Shown: positions 10,637 through 20,306 of the stretch, piece after piece | Layout of the letters: each line of letters opens with the position of its first letter | Numbering within the stretch: the first letter of the stretch is position 1 | Assembly (NCBI RefSeq): GCF_040183065.1 | Contig: NC_091119.1 | Span: 104,770,263-104,834,262 of the forward strand | Source: Periplaneta americana | Taxonomy: Eukaryota > Arthropoda > Insecta > Blattodea > Blattidae | Length of the DNA: 64,000 bases | Direction: 5' to 3' | Made by a program: the position numbers and the translations under genes | Notes under the pieces: model-generated | Databases searched by the model: none | What the model was told of the DNA's origin: nothing | Seen by the model: only the letters and a program-made list of their open reading frames with translations

Positions 10637-10920
10637 TGGGATCCGGTGTGGCTTAATGGATAAAGCGTCAGCACGTAGGGCTGAAAATCCGGGTTGGAGT
10701 CCCGGTGCCGAAGAGAATTTTTCTTCGCTCCACCCATCCTTCATTGCTCTGTATCGTCCCCTCTTTCTTTGCACAGTCACACATCACGGCACCATCAGCT
10801 GCATATCCTCCAGTTTACGCAACGACAACTTTGGGGTTACGTACTTCCAAAATGACTCATCGGGACCACCATGTTCCTATCCTTAAAATGATTGCCTAGA
10901 CCAAATCTATCATCCTTAAA
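10637..10920 (+). mobile_element. tRNA-derived SINE with Arg-like head
   Basis: The first 70 nt fold as a tRNA cloverleaf: a D arm in GGCTTAATGGATAAAGC, an anticodon stem TCAGC/GCTGA around loop ACGTAGG, and a T arm CCGGG-TTGGAGT-CCCGG. Boxes A (TGGCTTAATGG) and B (GGTTGGAGTCC) are near consensus. The acceptor stem pairs poorly, and the head runs on into a non-tRNA body, so this is a SINE, not a tRNA gene. The 3' limit near 10920 is approximate. Confidence 0.65.
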
Positions 10921-11014
10921 AAATTCTGTACTTATTTCTGAAATAGCCTGTATACGCGAAATTAGCTAAGAATCAAATGCTGCTCAATATAATTACATAA
11001 TATGTAAAAAATAA

Positions 11015-11165
11015 ATACTCTGCTTTTATCTTCCCATTTGGGGAAAGGAAATGACCACCTCATTATTTCCTGGCTTAGTTGCCTCATGAATGTTACCTTA
11101 TTGGTGTCAATTATAAGGATCCAATAAGTCTTCGGACTGCTGACTAAACAATATACACAATATAG
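11015..11165 (-). repeat. dispersed repeat, family of 36308-36527
   Basis: Contains GGGGAAAGGAAATGACCACC and TTGCCTCATGAATG, the reverse-complement counterparts of the repeat at 36308-36430. Truncated at both ends compared with that copy. Confidence 0.5.
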
Positions 11166-11441
11166 TCTACATCTTCCTAGTTTTCTTTTCCTGGCAACTA
11201 TGTAGGCCTATAATATGGGGAAAAGGACATAGAAAATCTAACTTCAAAATTAAATTGTAATAATAATATTGGGTTGGTGCATAAGTTCGTAGCGTTTTTG
11301 TTTCGCGTGTTGGTACTCCGGTTGCTATGGGTTTATTTATCGATTGTCATTTTTTATTTGAAGTTCAATTGTTGTGCTTGAGTTTACATATTGAAGTTTT
11401 AATTTTTTGCAGATAGTGAGAGGAGTCGTGGACGCTAGAAA

Positions 11442-12075
11442 ATGGAGTGTGAAATGAAGAAAGTCGAATATTTCCGACATATTCTTCTTTTTCCGTTCAA
11501 TATAGGGGCGAAAGCAGCGGAAGCGGACGTTCATGGGGACAATGCTATCGGAGAGAGCATGCTAAGAAAATGGTTTTCTCGTTTTAAGGAGGGTCGTTTT
11601 GACATTAGTGACACTCCACGTTCAGAAAGATCTTCAGGGTTTGATAAAGATCGTTTAAACGCATTAATCCGCAATGATCCACGCCAGTGTACCCGAGAAC
11701 TGGCTAATGTGATGAACTGTGAGCATTTGACCATCGTGCGATATTTATTGCCACCAAATGATCCGTCTTACACACGCAATCCAAGAAAAACGACCAACAA
11801 GACTGCGTGAAGTGATGCTACTCCACGATAACGCCAGCTCTCACTCTGCTAACCTGACACAAAACACTATCCAGGAGTTGGGTTGGGAAGTCATTCCGCA
11901 CCCCCCTTATTCACCTGATCTTGCGCCTCAGATTTTCACCTTTTGCGTTCTCTATCGAACAACCTTCAAGGAACTTCCTTCCGGACATGGCTTGACGACT
12001 TCTTTAACTCAAAACCACGCGATTTCTACGGGCATGGAATCGAGAAATTACTCCAACGTTGATAGACTGTTGTAA
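11442..12075 (+). pseudogene. mariner transposase remnant
   Basis: Frame 11442-11750 encodes an N-terminal helix-turn-helix region ending RKWFSRFKEGRFDISDTPRS, typical of the mariner DNA-binding half (target-site-like linker D-x-P-R-S). After an internal deletion and frameshift at about 11755-11810, the catalytic segment appears as LLHDNASSH and HPPYSPDLAP, which carry the second and third aspartates of the mariner D,D34D triad. The segment with the first aspartate is missing, and the C-terminus is shortened and scrambled before a stop at 12073. It cannot encode an active enzyme. Confidence 0.85.
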
Positions 12076-12358
12076 ATAGTGAAGGAGAATATATTGTTGG
12101 TGATTAACTTCTCTCTTATGTATATCTGATGTGTTTATTAACTTATGAAAATTCGCTACGGAACTATGCACCAACCCAGTGGCGTAGCCAGACTAATTAT
12201 TTTGGGTGGGCCAGATATGCAAGGTTTAGAAAGTACCTGATCCAACTCCTGACAATGCCGCTGCCGTCAGCTCTCTTGAAACTCATTGTCGGAAGTCTTA
12301 TTTAATAACATGCAAAATTATGATAAACAATCATGCAAGGCATACCTATACAAACGCT

Positions 12359-12550
12359 TCATAAGGTGAACTGGAGCTGTCGAGATTTCCTAGCAACGAA
12401 TCTGTCGATCGCTGATGATGGGTCCTTCAACAAATCCCAACTTTTCTCCCTCTCAATGGATAGAATTGCTAGATTACAAAGCCTTGTGCTTGCCATGATT
12501 GTCGAATTTTTGTTTCGTTTCAGAGCTTTGAAAAGATTTATATCATTGCC
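12359..12550 (-). pseudogene. hAT transposase C-terminal dimerisation domain (hATC) remnant
   Basis: On the minus strand the frame reads RLCNLAILSIEREKSW and then IDRFVARKSRQLQFTL followed by a stop at 12359-12361. The LxILSIE motif followed by a hydrophobic-D-x-F-A-x-x-K tail is the signature of the hAT family C-terminal dimerisation domain, as in ZMYM/ZBED-like transposases. Only about 63 codons remain. The catalytic RNase-H-like core is deleted. It supports assignment of the surrounding 781-bp unit to hAT. Confidence 0.8.
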
Positions 12551-12840
12551 TTAATGATGGAAGAACATTTAATAATATCCATTTTTGGAGACTGAGGTGC
12601 TTCCAATAATGAATTTGCAAGAGTAAGAATATCGTCTAAACATACCAAATAAAATAAGGTGTACATTTTTTCTAGCTGATGTAATAATTCAGTAGCCTCC
12701 ACAGCTTCCTTTTTTATCGCTGCCAGACAATTTTTAGGCCCAATCCAACACAGTTAATTTGGCTCTTGAAGAAATGAACGCATTTTTGACTTCTTACCTT
12801 AATGCTATCGACTGTAACTATTGCTCTGGATCTATGGTTT

Positions 12841-12890
12841 AGTTTTAATGTTGAGAAGGCCTTACGGCCTTAACTCTGCCAGCTAAAAAA
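12841..12890 (+). mobile_element. LINE-A 3' terminal fragment
   Basis: GAGAAGGCCTTACGGCCTTA followed by ACTCTGCCAGCTAAAA is the LINE-A terminal stem-loop, here without more than a short 5' part and with an A-rich instead of an ATT tail. It lies inside the hAT derivative. Confidence 0.7.
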
Positions 12891-13113
12891 ACGCAAAAAT
12901 TCCATATTTTTTGGGTGGGCCTGAGCCCACCTGGTCCAACCGCTGGCTACGCCACTGATTTCTACGGGCATGGAATCGAAAAACTACTCCAACATTGACA
13001 GACTGTTGTAAATAGTGAAGGAGAATATAATGTTGATGATTAACTTCTCTCATATGTATATCTGATGTGTTTAATAAACTTATGAAAATTCCCTATGGAA
13101 CTATGTACCAACC

Positions 13114-13116
<3 letters not shown>

Positions 13117-13162
<46 letters not shown>
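13117..13162. repeat. (AAT)n microsatellite
   Basis: Nearly pure AAT array directly right of the mariner terminus. The left flank of the mariner is also AAT-rich, so the mariner probably inserted into an existing array. Confidence 0.8.
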
Positions 13163-13163
<1 letters not shown>

Positions 13164-13634
13164 GTAATAATAATGTAGATAAATTTGTTTAATAACGACT
13201 TTATTATGTCTGGTTTGCAATTAAAGCAATTTCATATCCTAGCAGGCTCATGTTAACGTACGGTAATTTAGTTTGTGCTATCACGATATACGTACTCACA
13301 GCACGACTGACACTACGGCCCAATTTGTATATTTTATTAAATTGTGTTTTTATATTTAATGTACATGTAATTAAATTAGGAGAGATTTCCTCGTCACTAC
13401 GAGCTTTCCGCCTTGACCTGCAGTTAGGCCATACCTACTTCGCGATTTCCTGGTTAGCGAACTCTCACATTATTGAGCACTTGACTTCGATGACCTCGAA
13501 AGCTTTGAACAAATAAATGAATTCATTGTGACTGCAGAAGATGCTCACTTTCCTTGCTTGAAATGAGTCAGACAGAGTGACGTGTATATTTAGCCACTAG
13601 TATGTATATAGCCACAGGTAGGCCTATAGCTAAA

Positions 13635-13770
13635 AAATAGCGCGCTGAACTCGTACTCCGAGACTTTCCTCAGGAGTGGGTTTGAATCACACTGAAGCTG
13701 GTTACCTGGTTAGGTTTGCTTCGAAGTTTCTCCGACTATAAGGCGAGAGTCAAGTGAACACATAGCAATT
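13635..13770 (+). mobile_element. degenerate tRNA-derived SINE
   Basis: TAGCGCGCTGAACTCGTACT with B-box-like GTGGGTTTGAATCAC resembles a tRNA head. It is followed by GGTTACCTGGTTAGGTTTGC, which resembles the body of SINE-1. Old and diverged. Confidence 0.5.
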
Positions 13771-13950
13771 CATCGGATTTATTGGATCAAAAAAGTGACA
13801 GAGAATTTGAGGAAGTTCCTATGATTACATAATATGTAACGTCTACACAGGAATTAGAGTAATGCAATTACGATAAATAAGATTTGCTGTCAAATTTAAC
13901 TGTACCTAATGAACAGAATTAAATACGCTATGCATAACAATCTATCCTCC

Positions 13951-13975
13951 AATAATAATAATAATAATAATAATG

Positions 13976-14016
<41 letters not shown>
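13951..14016. repeat. (AAT)n microsatellite
   Basis: AAT array with one interruption (TGATAAT). A separate poly-A run of about 30 nt followed by (CAAA)n lies at 14083-14127. Confidence 0.85.
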
Positions 14017-14018
<2 letters not shown>

Positions 14019-14082
14019 ATTAAACCAGAATATTATTATAGAGGACAAGTAAAGAATTTGTTTTCAAGCCACAAACAATTAA

Positions 14083-14114
<32 letters not shown>

Positions 14115-14280
14115 AAACAAACAAACAATAAAATGCATATACTTATAAGTACGAAAACATTCAGTGAATACTGTTATTGTAATTTTATCCATGTGTATGT
14201 GCGTAATGCCAATCTTGTATTAACTTTCTATAGTTACGCATGTCTTTGCTCTAGAGTATGCCTTTAGGAAAGTCCAGGAT

Positions 14281-15100
14281 AACAGAGGGGGTGTGTAATT
14301 GAACGAGTTACATCAGCTTCTTGTCTATGCGTATGACGTCAATATGTTAGGAGGAAATCCACAAACGATTAGGGAAAACACGGGAATTCTACTCGAAGCA
14401 AGTAAAGAAATGGGTTTGGAAGTAAATTCGGAGAAGACAAAGTATATGATTATGTCTTGTGACCAGAATATGGTATCATTTGCGTTTGAAAAGGTGGAAA
14501 AGTTCATATAACTTGGAGCAATAGTAACAAATATAAATGACACTCGGGAGGAAATTAAAGGCAGATTAAATATGGGAAATGCCTGTTATTATTCGGCTGA
14601 GAAGCTTTTGTCATTCAGTCTGGTCTCAAAAAAGCTGAAAGTTAGAAATTATAGAACAGTTATATTACCGGTTGTTCCGCATGGTTGTGAAACTTGGACT
14701 CTCACTTTGAGAGAGGAACAGAGATTAAGGGTGTTTGAGAATAAGATGCTTAGGAAATTATTTTGGAACTAAGAGGGATGAAGTTACAGGAAAATTCAGA
14801 AAGTTACACAACGCAGAACTGGACGCATTGTAATCTTCATCTAATTAGGAATATTAAATCCAGATGTTTGAGATGGGCAGGACATGTAGCACATATGGGC
14901 GAATCCAGAAATGAATATAGAGTGTTAGTTGCAAGACCAGAGAGAAAATATCTTTGGGATGACCGAGACGTAGTAGGGAAGATAATATTAAAATGGATTT
15001 GAGGGAGGAAGGATATAATGGTAGAGAGTGGATTAATCAGGATAGGGACCAATAGCGGGCTTATGTGAGGGCGGCAATGAACCTCCGGGTCCCTTAAAAG
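14281..15100 (+). mobile_element. LINE-B copy, 5'-truncated
   Basis: The first of several copies of the main LINE in the window. It starts near the RT palm, where the usual A-D-D box is changed to YAYDVNML. The thumb and C-terminal parts follow in three frames (14299-14511, 14572-14772, 14763-15002), with ETWTLTLREEQRLRVFENKM and LRWAGHVAHMGESRNEYRVL. The 3' end reads GTCCCTTAAAAGCCATTTGT. Several frameshifts and a lost catalytic aspartate mark it as dead. A minus-strand copy begins 50 bp to the right, so the two are tail to tail. Confidence 0.85.
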
Positions 15101-15149
15101 CCATTTGTGACACGTCTGTTTCGCGTCCATGTCAAAGCACAACTGAATA

Positions 15150-15165
15150 CTTACTTACTTACTAT

Positions 15166-15207
<42 letters not shown>

Positions 15208-15892
15208 GGGTTTTAAGGACCCGGCGGTTCTTTGCCGCCCTCACATAAGCCCGCCATCGGTCCCTATCCTGAGCAAGATTAATCCAGTCCCTACATCATA
15301 TCCCACTTCCCTCAAATCCATTTTCATATTATCTTCCCATCTACGTCTCGGCCTCCCCAAAGTCCTTTTTCCCTCCGGTATCCCAACTAACACTCTATAT
15401 GCATTTCTGGATTCGCCCATACGTGCTACATGCCTTGTCCATCTCAAACGTCTGGATTTAATGTTCCTAATTATGTCAGGTGAAGAATACAATGCGTGCA
15501 GTCCTGTGTTGTGTAACTTCCTCCATTCTCCTATAACTTCATCCCTCTTAGCCCCAAATATTTTCCTAAGCACCTTATTCTCAAACACCCTTAACCTATG
15601 TTCATCTCTCAAAGTGAGAGTCCAAGTTTCACAACCATAAAGAACAACCGGTAATATAACTGTTTTATAAATTCTAACTTTCAGATTTTTTGACAGCAGA
15701 CTGGATGATGAAAGCTTCTCAACCGAATAATAACAGGTATTTCCCGTATTTATTGTGTGTCCCGAGTGTCATTTATATTTATTACTGTTGCTCCGAGGTA
15801 TTTGAATTTTTCCACCTCTTCAAAAGATAAATTTCCAACTTTTATATTTCCATTTCGTTCAAAATTCTCGTCACGAGACATAATCATATACA
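15150..15892 (-). mobile_element. LINE-B copy with 16-bp target duplication
   Basis: A minus-strand insertion flanked by direct repeats AAAGCACAACTGAATA at 15134-15149 and 15893-15908, the expected product of target-primed reverse transcription. The (TAAG)n tail lies at 15150-15205 (written TTAC on the plus strand). The minus frame 15241-15612 carries RRLRWTRHVARMGESRNAYR. The copy is 5'-truncated in the same KTKYM/MSRDxN region as the copies at 43734 and 49962. The plus-strand ORF at 15107-15640 is its antisense shadow. Confidence 0.9.
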
Positions 15893-15909
15893 AAAGCACA
15901 ACTGAATAA

Positions 15910-16540
15910 CACTATTTATTACGTATTTGAATATATTGCAACTTTCCCCATGGATTGTAATAATCTCTTCCAAGTAGGCCATGTACGTATACTGTATAAT
16001 ATACAGATTCCCCTTGTATATAGGAATGGACTCGTTCACATTGTTAACTTTATCGGATATGACGTAAGCATTACCAAGGCGACTGATTTCGTAGACGGCA
16101 GCGTAGCAGATTGTCCCGCGCAATCCTTACATTTTGTAGATGAAATATAAACGTTACACCTGAAAAAAATGTATGAAGAATGTCAAGGCACTATGTAGAT
16201 AACGGTGCGATTGTGCTACTGTAGTGAAATAACAGATAAAGAAGTTCGAGTGTTTACACAAATAACCAGTTGTACTGCTTATCAAGTTTCTAACAGGTAA
16301 TTATGTATCATTATTCATAACATAACAGGACATTGAAGTAAAGAACAGGATCCATCTATATCACGTAGACGTAACCATATCCTTCCAAATGAGGAATCGT
16401 AGTGTTGGAAGTTTTTTTGTGTTATTTGTCGCGTTAGTTGAAGTTAACTTACTGCCGCCAAATATAACATTATTTATTTATTTACCTATTTGTGTATTTC
16501 TACTACTGGATCATGTTGTATTATCGTGAATGAGGGACAA
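15910..16540. other. unassigned sequence
   Basis: No repeat or gene recognised. Overlapping open frames on both strands at 15884-16150 have no motif. Confidence 0.35.
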
Positions 16541-16544
16541 ACCC

Positions 16545-16700
16545 TAATGTTACGTCGGAGAGAAATTTTACACTGGCACCCAGCTTGGTGCTTTCCCAAC
16601 CAGCACCAGATAACTGCGCTAAGGTTCGCTGAAGATCCAGGTTTCGAACAGGCAACCCTAATCGTTTCTAGATCAGCTCCGTTCGTGAGTCGCCGCCATA
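16545..16700 (+). repeat. dispersed repeat fragment, family of 19790-20170
   Basis: The segment around GGTTTCGAACAGGCAACCCT aligns with the CAGGTTTCGAGCAGGCCACC region at 19879-19900, and both end in a GTGAGTCGCC/GTGCGTCGTC-type motif. A TA-rich array follows at 16698-16760. Confidence 0.45.
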
Positions 16701-17050
16701 TATATATATATATATATATAATTATATATAATAAACAACCTATTTATAATTATATATAATAATAAACCTACTTGGAAAAAGTTTATTATAATCCTTGGAG
16801 ATGTTACAATATAATTAAAAAATAATGTTTTTCAGTTCTGCTTTGATATGGACACGAAACAGAAGTGCACACAATACATGAGTTAATAAGAAAGTGAATA
16901 CAAGTTTGGCATTACACATATTATAATAGATGTAATAACAGTAACATTTATGGGACATTCTCATGTACTTTAGTATACCAGTTAATTGTTGATTGAATCC
17001 TAAAAACTGTTATTTACTTCTCCTTTTAGTAGTACATTCTGTTTTAATGC

Positions 17051-17069
17051 ATTATTATTATTATTATTA

Positions 17070-17109
<40 letters not shown>

Positions 17110-17110
17110 G
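17051..17110. repeat. (ATT)n microsatellite
   Basis: ATT array immediately upstream of a truncated LINE-B copy. The same LINE copy ends in a second ATT array at 18025-18112, so the LINE appears to sit inside ATT sequence. Confidence 0.85.
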
Positions 17111-18024
17111 GGTCAATACAGAAATGCATATAGTGTGCTAGGTGGAAGGATGGAGGGAAAAAGACCTTTGGGAAGGCCGAGACGTAGATGGGAGGATGAT
17201 ATAAAATGGATTTGAGGGAGGTTTAGGGTGACCAGATTCACATCGATAGAAGAGAGGACACAAAGCTTAAAAAAAGAGGACATTGTTTGAAAGAACGTAC
17301 TATAAATTACGTCAATGTCTATTTTATTAGAAAATATTTACAGTACAGATTTAGGCTTATATAATATTATTAAGTATGTTAATGTAACAAAATAATTCTG
17401 ATAAAACTTGATAATAATGATTTTACAGTCAGCTACATATAAAGTCAAGGGAACTATAATTATTAAAAAGGACAGAAAATATCTACCCTATTTAGATTTA
17501 GGCTTAGGCCTATATTATACTTAAAATTATGTCAATGTCTATTTTATTACAGTATACTTATAATAAAACTTAATAATATAAAATTATTTTACAGTTAACT
17601 ACATATGAAAGCCAAGGGAACTATAATTATTATCAAAATGCATTAAAAAGCCCGCACAAAATGTGAATTTAATATTACTTTGTAAGCAAAGAGAGTTATG
17701 ATCGTTGGCAAAGAGTATATTCCGTCGATGCTGCTGCCACCTACAGGTAAATTACTTGAAAAAGGCGAACAGATAATTTCAAAATATCAGGCATACAAGT
17801 TACAAAAAGGAGGACATTTCTTGATTTTTAAAAAATCCGCCAGGACTCCGGACAAAGGTCCAAAAAGGAGGACATGCCCGGACAAAAGAGGACGTCTGGT
17901 CACCCTAGGGAGATGGGATATGATGTTAGAGACAAGATTAATCTTACTGAGGATAGGGACCGATGGCAGGCTTATGTGAGGGCGGCAATGAACTTCCGCG
18001 TTCCTCAAAAGCTATTTGTAAGTA
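17111..18024 (+). mobile_element. LINE-B 3' fragment split by a hAT MITE
   Basis: 17111-17223 encodes the RNAYSVL...GRPRRRWEDDIKMDLRE type C-terminal segment. After the MITE at 17224-17907 it resumes with GGGATATGATGTTAGAGAC and ends with GAGGGCGGCAATGAACTTCC and AGCTATTTGTAAGTAAGTA. Removing the MITE and one 8-bp duplicate restores the normal LINE-B order, so the LINE was there first. Confidence 0.85.
17224..17907. mobile_element. 684-bp hAT-type MITE
   Basis: Terminal inverted repeat TAGGGTGACCAGA at 17224-17236 and its complement at 17895-17907. Flanking 8-mers are GGGAGGTT (17216-17223) and GGGAGATG (17908-17915). Both differ by one base from GGGAGGTG, the undisturbed LINE-B sequence, so this is an 8-bp target duplication. 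The interior has a diverged tandem duplication of about 200 bp: GTCAATGTCTATTTTATTA occurs near 17311 and again near 17529, each followed by AGGGAACTATAATTATTA. No coding capacity. Confidence 0.85.
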
Positions 18025-18038
18025 AGTATTATTATTAC

Positions 18039-18111
<73 letters not shown>

Positions 18112-18112
18112 G
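18025..18112 (+). repeat. (ATT)n tail of LINE-B
   Basis: Follows AAGTAAGTATTATT at the LINE-B end. It generates long poly-Y and poly-N frames that are not genes. Confidence 0.9.
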
Positions 18113-18599
18113 GAGAATTGACTGTTATCCATAGCTTATTTCTTTCCCTTCATTAGGCAGGTTTAAACGTTTCAGCAAATTGTATTTTTTATTCTACATC
18201 CTGTGTCGGCTAGACGTTATACGCAATCATAAGGATTTCCTAAATTCTTATGGCACTATTATTCTTCCACAGTTTTTATTTAATTTTATCAAAGACATTC
18301 ATTAGGTGGTCTTCTTCTTATTTACTCTAAAACTTTTCCGTTTAAATGTAATAATTACCAGTTTATAGTCTTATAAAACTGGTTCCTGCTAATAACTCAT
18401 GTAGGATTATCTTATTCCTATCTTGTAAAACGTATTTTATATCTAGTTCCTTGTGTGTTATTGCCTCCGTTGTTATCACGTTACGTTTATATCCGCTATC
18501 ATTTTAACGTCATGTATGGTTTCTGAGCGAGAAACAGACTTTGTATATTTCATGCCTTGGTAGACATTGGATTTTGTAGTGTAATTTCTGAAATGTTGT

Positions 18600-18761
18600 T
18601 ACTATTTCTGTAGTCTGTAGGGTTATTAAGTGAATTTGTATTAGATTTGTTAATGATTTAATTGAAATATATGAGAAATAATTTATAGAATTAAATAGCA
18701 TGAATATAATAGAGAGGAATAGAAATAGTATTAAGCACCTTAAAGGTATTATTTGTGGAAT
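18600..18761 (-). pseudogene. atp8: mitochondrial ATP synthase subunit 8 copy, partial
   Basis: Minus strand begins ATTCCACAAATAATACC, which reads IPQMMPL with the mitochondrial code, the standard insect ATP8 start, then a hydrophobic stretch LMLFLFLS and FNSMNYFS. The C-terminal half no longer resembles ATP8 clearly, so the NUMT may end inside it. Confidence 0.75.
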
Positions 18762-18825
18762 AGAAAATTATTCGAACGAATAATTTTATCTTGACAAGAT
18801 AATGTTATTATTTAACTAAATTTTC
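18762..18825 (-). pseudogene. trnD: mitochondrial tRNA-Asp copy
   Basis: Minus strand AAAATTTAGTTAAATAATAAC with anticodon arm ATCTTGTCAAGAT (GTC) and 3' end ATAATTTTCT, which pairs with the 5' end. Lies between tRNA-Lys and atp8 as in insect mitochondria. Confidence 0.8.
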
Positions 18826-18896
18826 TCATCAGAAATGATTGCTAAATTACTATAATTTGGTTTAAGAGACCATTACTTGCTTTCAGTCATCTGATG
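18826..18896 (-). pseudogene. trnK: mitochondrial tRNA-Lys copy
   Basis: Minus strand starts CATCAGATGACTGAAAGCAA, contains the anticodon loop CTCTTAA with CTT, and ends TTTCTGATGA, pairing with the start to form the acceptor stem. Directly follows cox2. Confidence 0.85.
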
Positions 18897-19575
18897 ATTC
18901 ATTTATTTTTAGTACTCAGTTAATAAAGCCATTTGTTGAAATACTTTCGATCACGATAGGCATAAATCTGTGGTTTGCTCCACAAATTTCGGAACATTGG
19001 CCATATAATACACCAGGTCGATTAATTAAGAATCCAACTTGATTTAATCGACCTGGTGTTGCATCAGCTTTTACACCAAGGCTTGGGATTGTTCATGAGT
19101 GTAATACATCTGCTGCTGTTACGATAATTCGAATGAATGAATTTATGGGTAATACTGCTCGATTATCAACATCTAATAGACGAAATACAGTTATTTCGTC
19201 TTGAGGAATTATATATGAATCAAATTCTACTTTTGCGAAATCTGAATATTCGTAACTTCAATATCATTGATGTCCAATAGTTTTTAATGTAACTGTAGGT
19301 GTATTAATTTCATCTATTAAGTATAGTAGTCGTAATGATGGTACTGCAATAAAAACTAGAATTACTGCAGGGGCAATTGTTCATGCTAGTTCAATTATTT
19401 GTCCTTCCAATAAGAATCGATTAATGTATTTATTAAAAACTATTGCAATTATTATGCATGATACAACTATTAAAATTATAATGATAATTATTAAGGCATG
19501 ATCATGGAAATAAATTAATTGTTCTATAATAGGAGATGCTCTATCTTGTAAATTTATATTGGCTCATATTGTCAT
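18897..19575 (-). pseudogene. cox2: mitochondrial cytochrome c oxidase subunit II copy
   Basis: Minus-strand ATG at 19573-19575. Read with the invertebrate mitochondrial code it gives an N-terminus of MTMWANMNLQDSASP type, then the expected HQWYWSYEY aromatic segment and, near the C-terminus, [15 protein letters not shown], which holds the two cysteines and the histidine of the CuA site. Length is about 227 codons, equal to a normal insect COX2, and I see no frameshift in the parts read. In the nuclear code the many TGA codons are stops, so this is a pseudogene by location. Confidence 0.9.
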
Positions 19576-19579
19576 TATT

Positions 19580-19648
19580 TCTAACAAAAGTTTTCAGGAA
19601 TACTTCATATATGGAGCTTAAATCCATCGCACTTATCTGCCATATTAT
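19580..19648 (-). pseudogene. trnL2: mitochondrial tRNA-Leu2 (UUR) copy
   Basis: Minus strand begins near ATATGGCAGATAAGTGCGAT, has an anticodon-arm segment ATTTAAGCTCC and ends TTGTTAGA. This matches the usual insect mitochondrial tRNA-Leu(UUR) layout, directly before cox2. The acceptor 5' end is slightly altered. Not expected to function in the nucleus. Confidence 0.8.
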
Positions 19649-19699
19649 AATAGTATTATAGTAAAATATTGACAAATCATAAATTTGCTAAGATTTAAT

Positions 19700-20170
19700 C
19701 TGCAAACGCACAGAAAGTGCCAGGCATAACTTTATTTGACGTATGGAATGTAATGGAATGGAATGGAATTTACGGGAGGGGGCACTATGTCCCACACTGC
19801 AACCTGTTACGATCTATTATGCCAACCCTCAAGCTAGGCGCATTCCCAAACCCACACCGGATGACTACACTAAGACACCCAGGTTTCGAGCAGGCCACCC
19901 CACTCGTCCCATGGCCAGCCCCCTCCGTGCGTCGTCAGCCGGCGATCAGGCAATACTATGGAATGATGACGAAATGGAGAAATGGTGACGGAAGTATGTA
20001 GACGACCAATATGGGAGAACCCTGAGAAAAACCCCAACTCCGACTTAGTTCTCTACAAGTGCCACTATGAATTTTTCAACGAAAAATCCCACAACTGACC
20101 GAGACTCGAACCCGGGCCGCCTGCGTAACAAACTGGAGGTTTGAGCACTCATCCAACGCAGACGTCTTTA
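19700..20170 (-). mobile_element. tRNA-derived SINE of a second type
   Basis: On the minus strand a tRNA-like head occupies about 20165-20098 with B box GGGTTCGAGTCTCGG. The body runs left through 19790, including CAGGTTTCGAGCAGGCCACC on the plus strand, and ends near the (GGAAT)-like repeats at 19745-19770. A fragment of the same family is at 16545-16700. Frames at 19717-20001 are chance. Confidence 0.6.
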
Positions 20171-20306
20171 TTTGACGTAACTTTTACAGCTTTACAATGG
20201 ATCATCTAGGAATTTGTTTGAAATGACAGAACTTTCAGAATAGTAATTTATTTGCTCACTATTACATACCACGTGAAAAATATTAAATTTGAATGTTTGA
20301 ATATGA

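Larger units (their letters stand above)
12177..12957 (-). mobile_element. hAT deletion derivative inside the mariner
   Basis: Ends are a perfect 15-bp inverted repeat, CAGTGGCGTAGCCAG at 12177-12191 and its complement at 12943-12957, extended by imperfect TGGGTGGGCC motifs. The 781-bp unit keeps only the 3' part of a transposase gene on the minus strand and, at 12841-12890, a LINE-A 3' terminus. No 8-bp target duplication is present: the flanks CACCAACC and ATTTCTAC differ. The junctions therefore appear rearranged after insertion. Confidence 0.75.
11269..13116 (+). mobile_element. mariner element, dead, with duplicated 3' end around a hAT insertion
   Basis: The left terminus TTGGGTTGGTGCATAAGTTC follows a TA at 11267-11268. 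Near the right end GGAACTATG-accaacc is the complementary terminus. That 3' end occurs twice: 12021-12176 and 12958-13116, about 156 bp each and similar throughout (both begin ATTTCTACGGGCATGGAATC). The hAT derivative at 12177-12957 separates them. The outer flanks on both sides are TAATAAT-type sequence, consistent with one original mariner insertion at a TA. Confidence 0.8.
18600..19649 (-). other. NUMT: nuclear copy of mitochondrial tRNA-Leu2 - cox2 - tRNA-Lys - tRNA-Asp - atp8
   Basis: On the minus strand this segment has, in order and with normal spacing, tRNA-Leu2, complete cox2, tRNA-Lys, tRNA-Asp and the start of atp8, the ancestral pancrustacean arrangement. It starts at the first base region of tRNA-Leu2 and fades within or just after atp8 (right-hand limit in gene order about 18600, uncertain). 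Flanks are ordinary nuclear repeat DNA. cox2 is not visibly broken, which suggests a young transfer. Confidence 0.9.

Noticed and set aside
10637-10713. Functional tRNA gene
   Set aside because: The D, anticodon and T arms fold, but the acceptor stem pairs poorly, there is no T-run terminator right after it, and the sequence continues as a SINE body.
15107-15640. 177-codon plus frame
   Set aside because: Antisense to the minus-strand LINE-B coding region, starting in its TTAC tail.
18897-19575. A functional cox2 gene or a mitochondrial contig
   Set aside because: TGA codons are read as Trp only in mitochondria, and both sides are ordinary nuclear repeats, so a NUMT is the simplest reading. 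A chimeric assembly remains possible.
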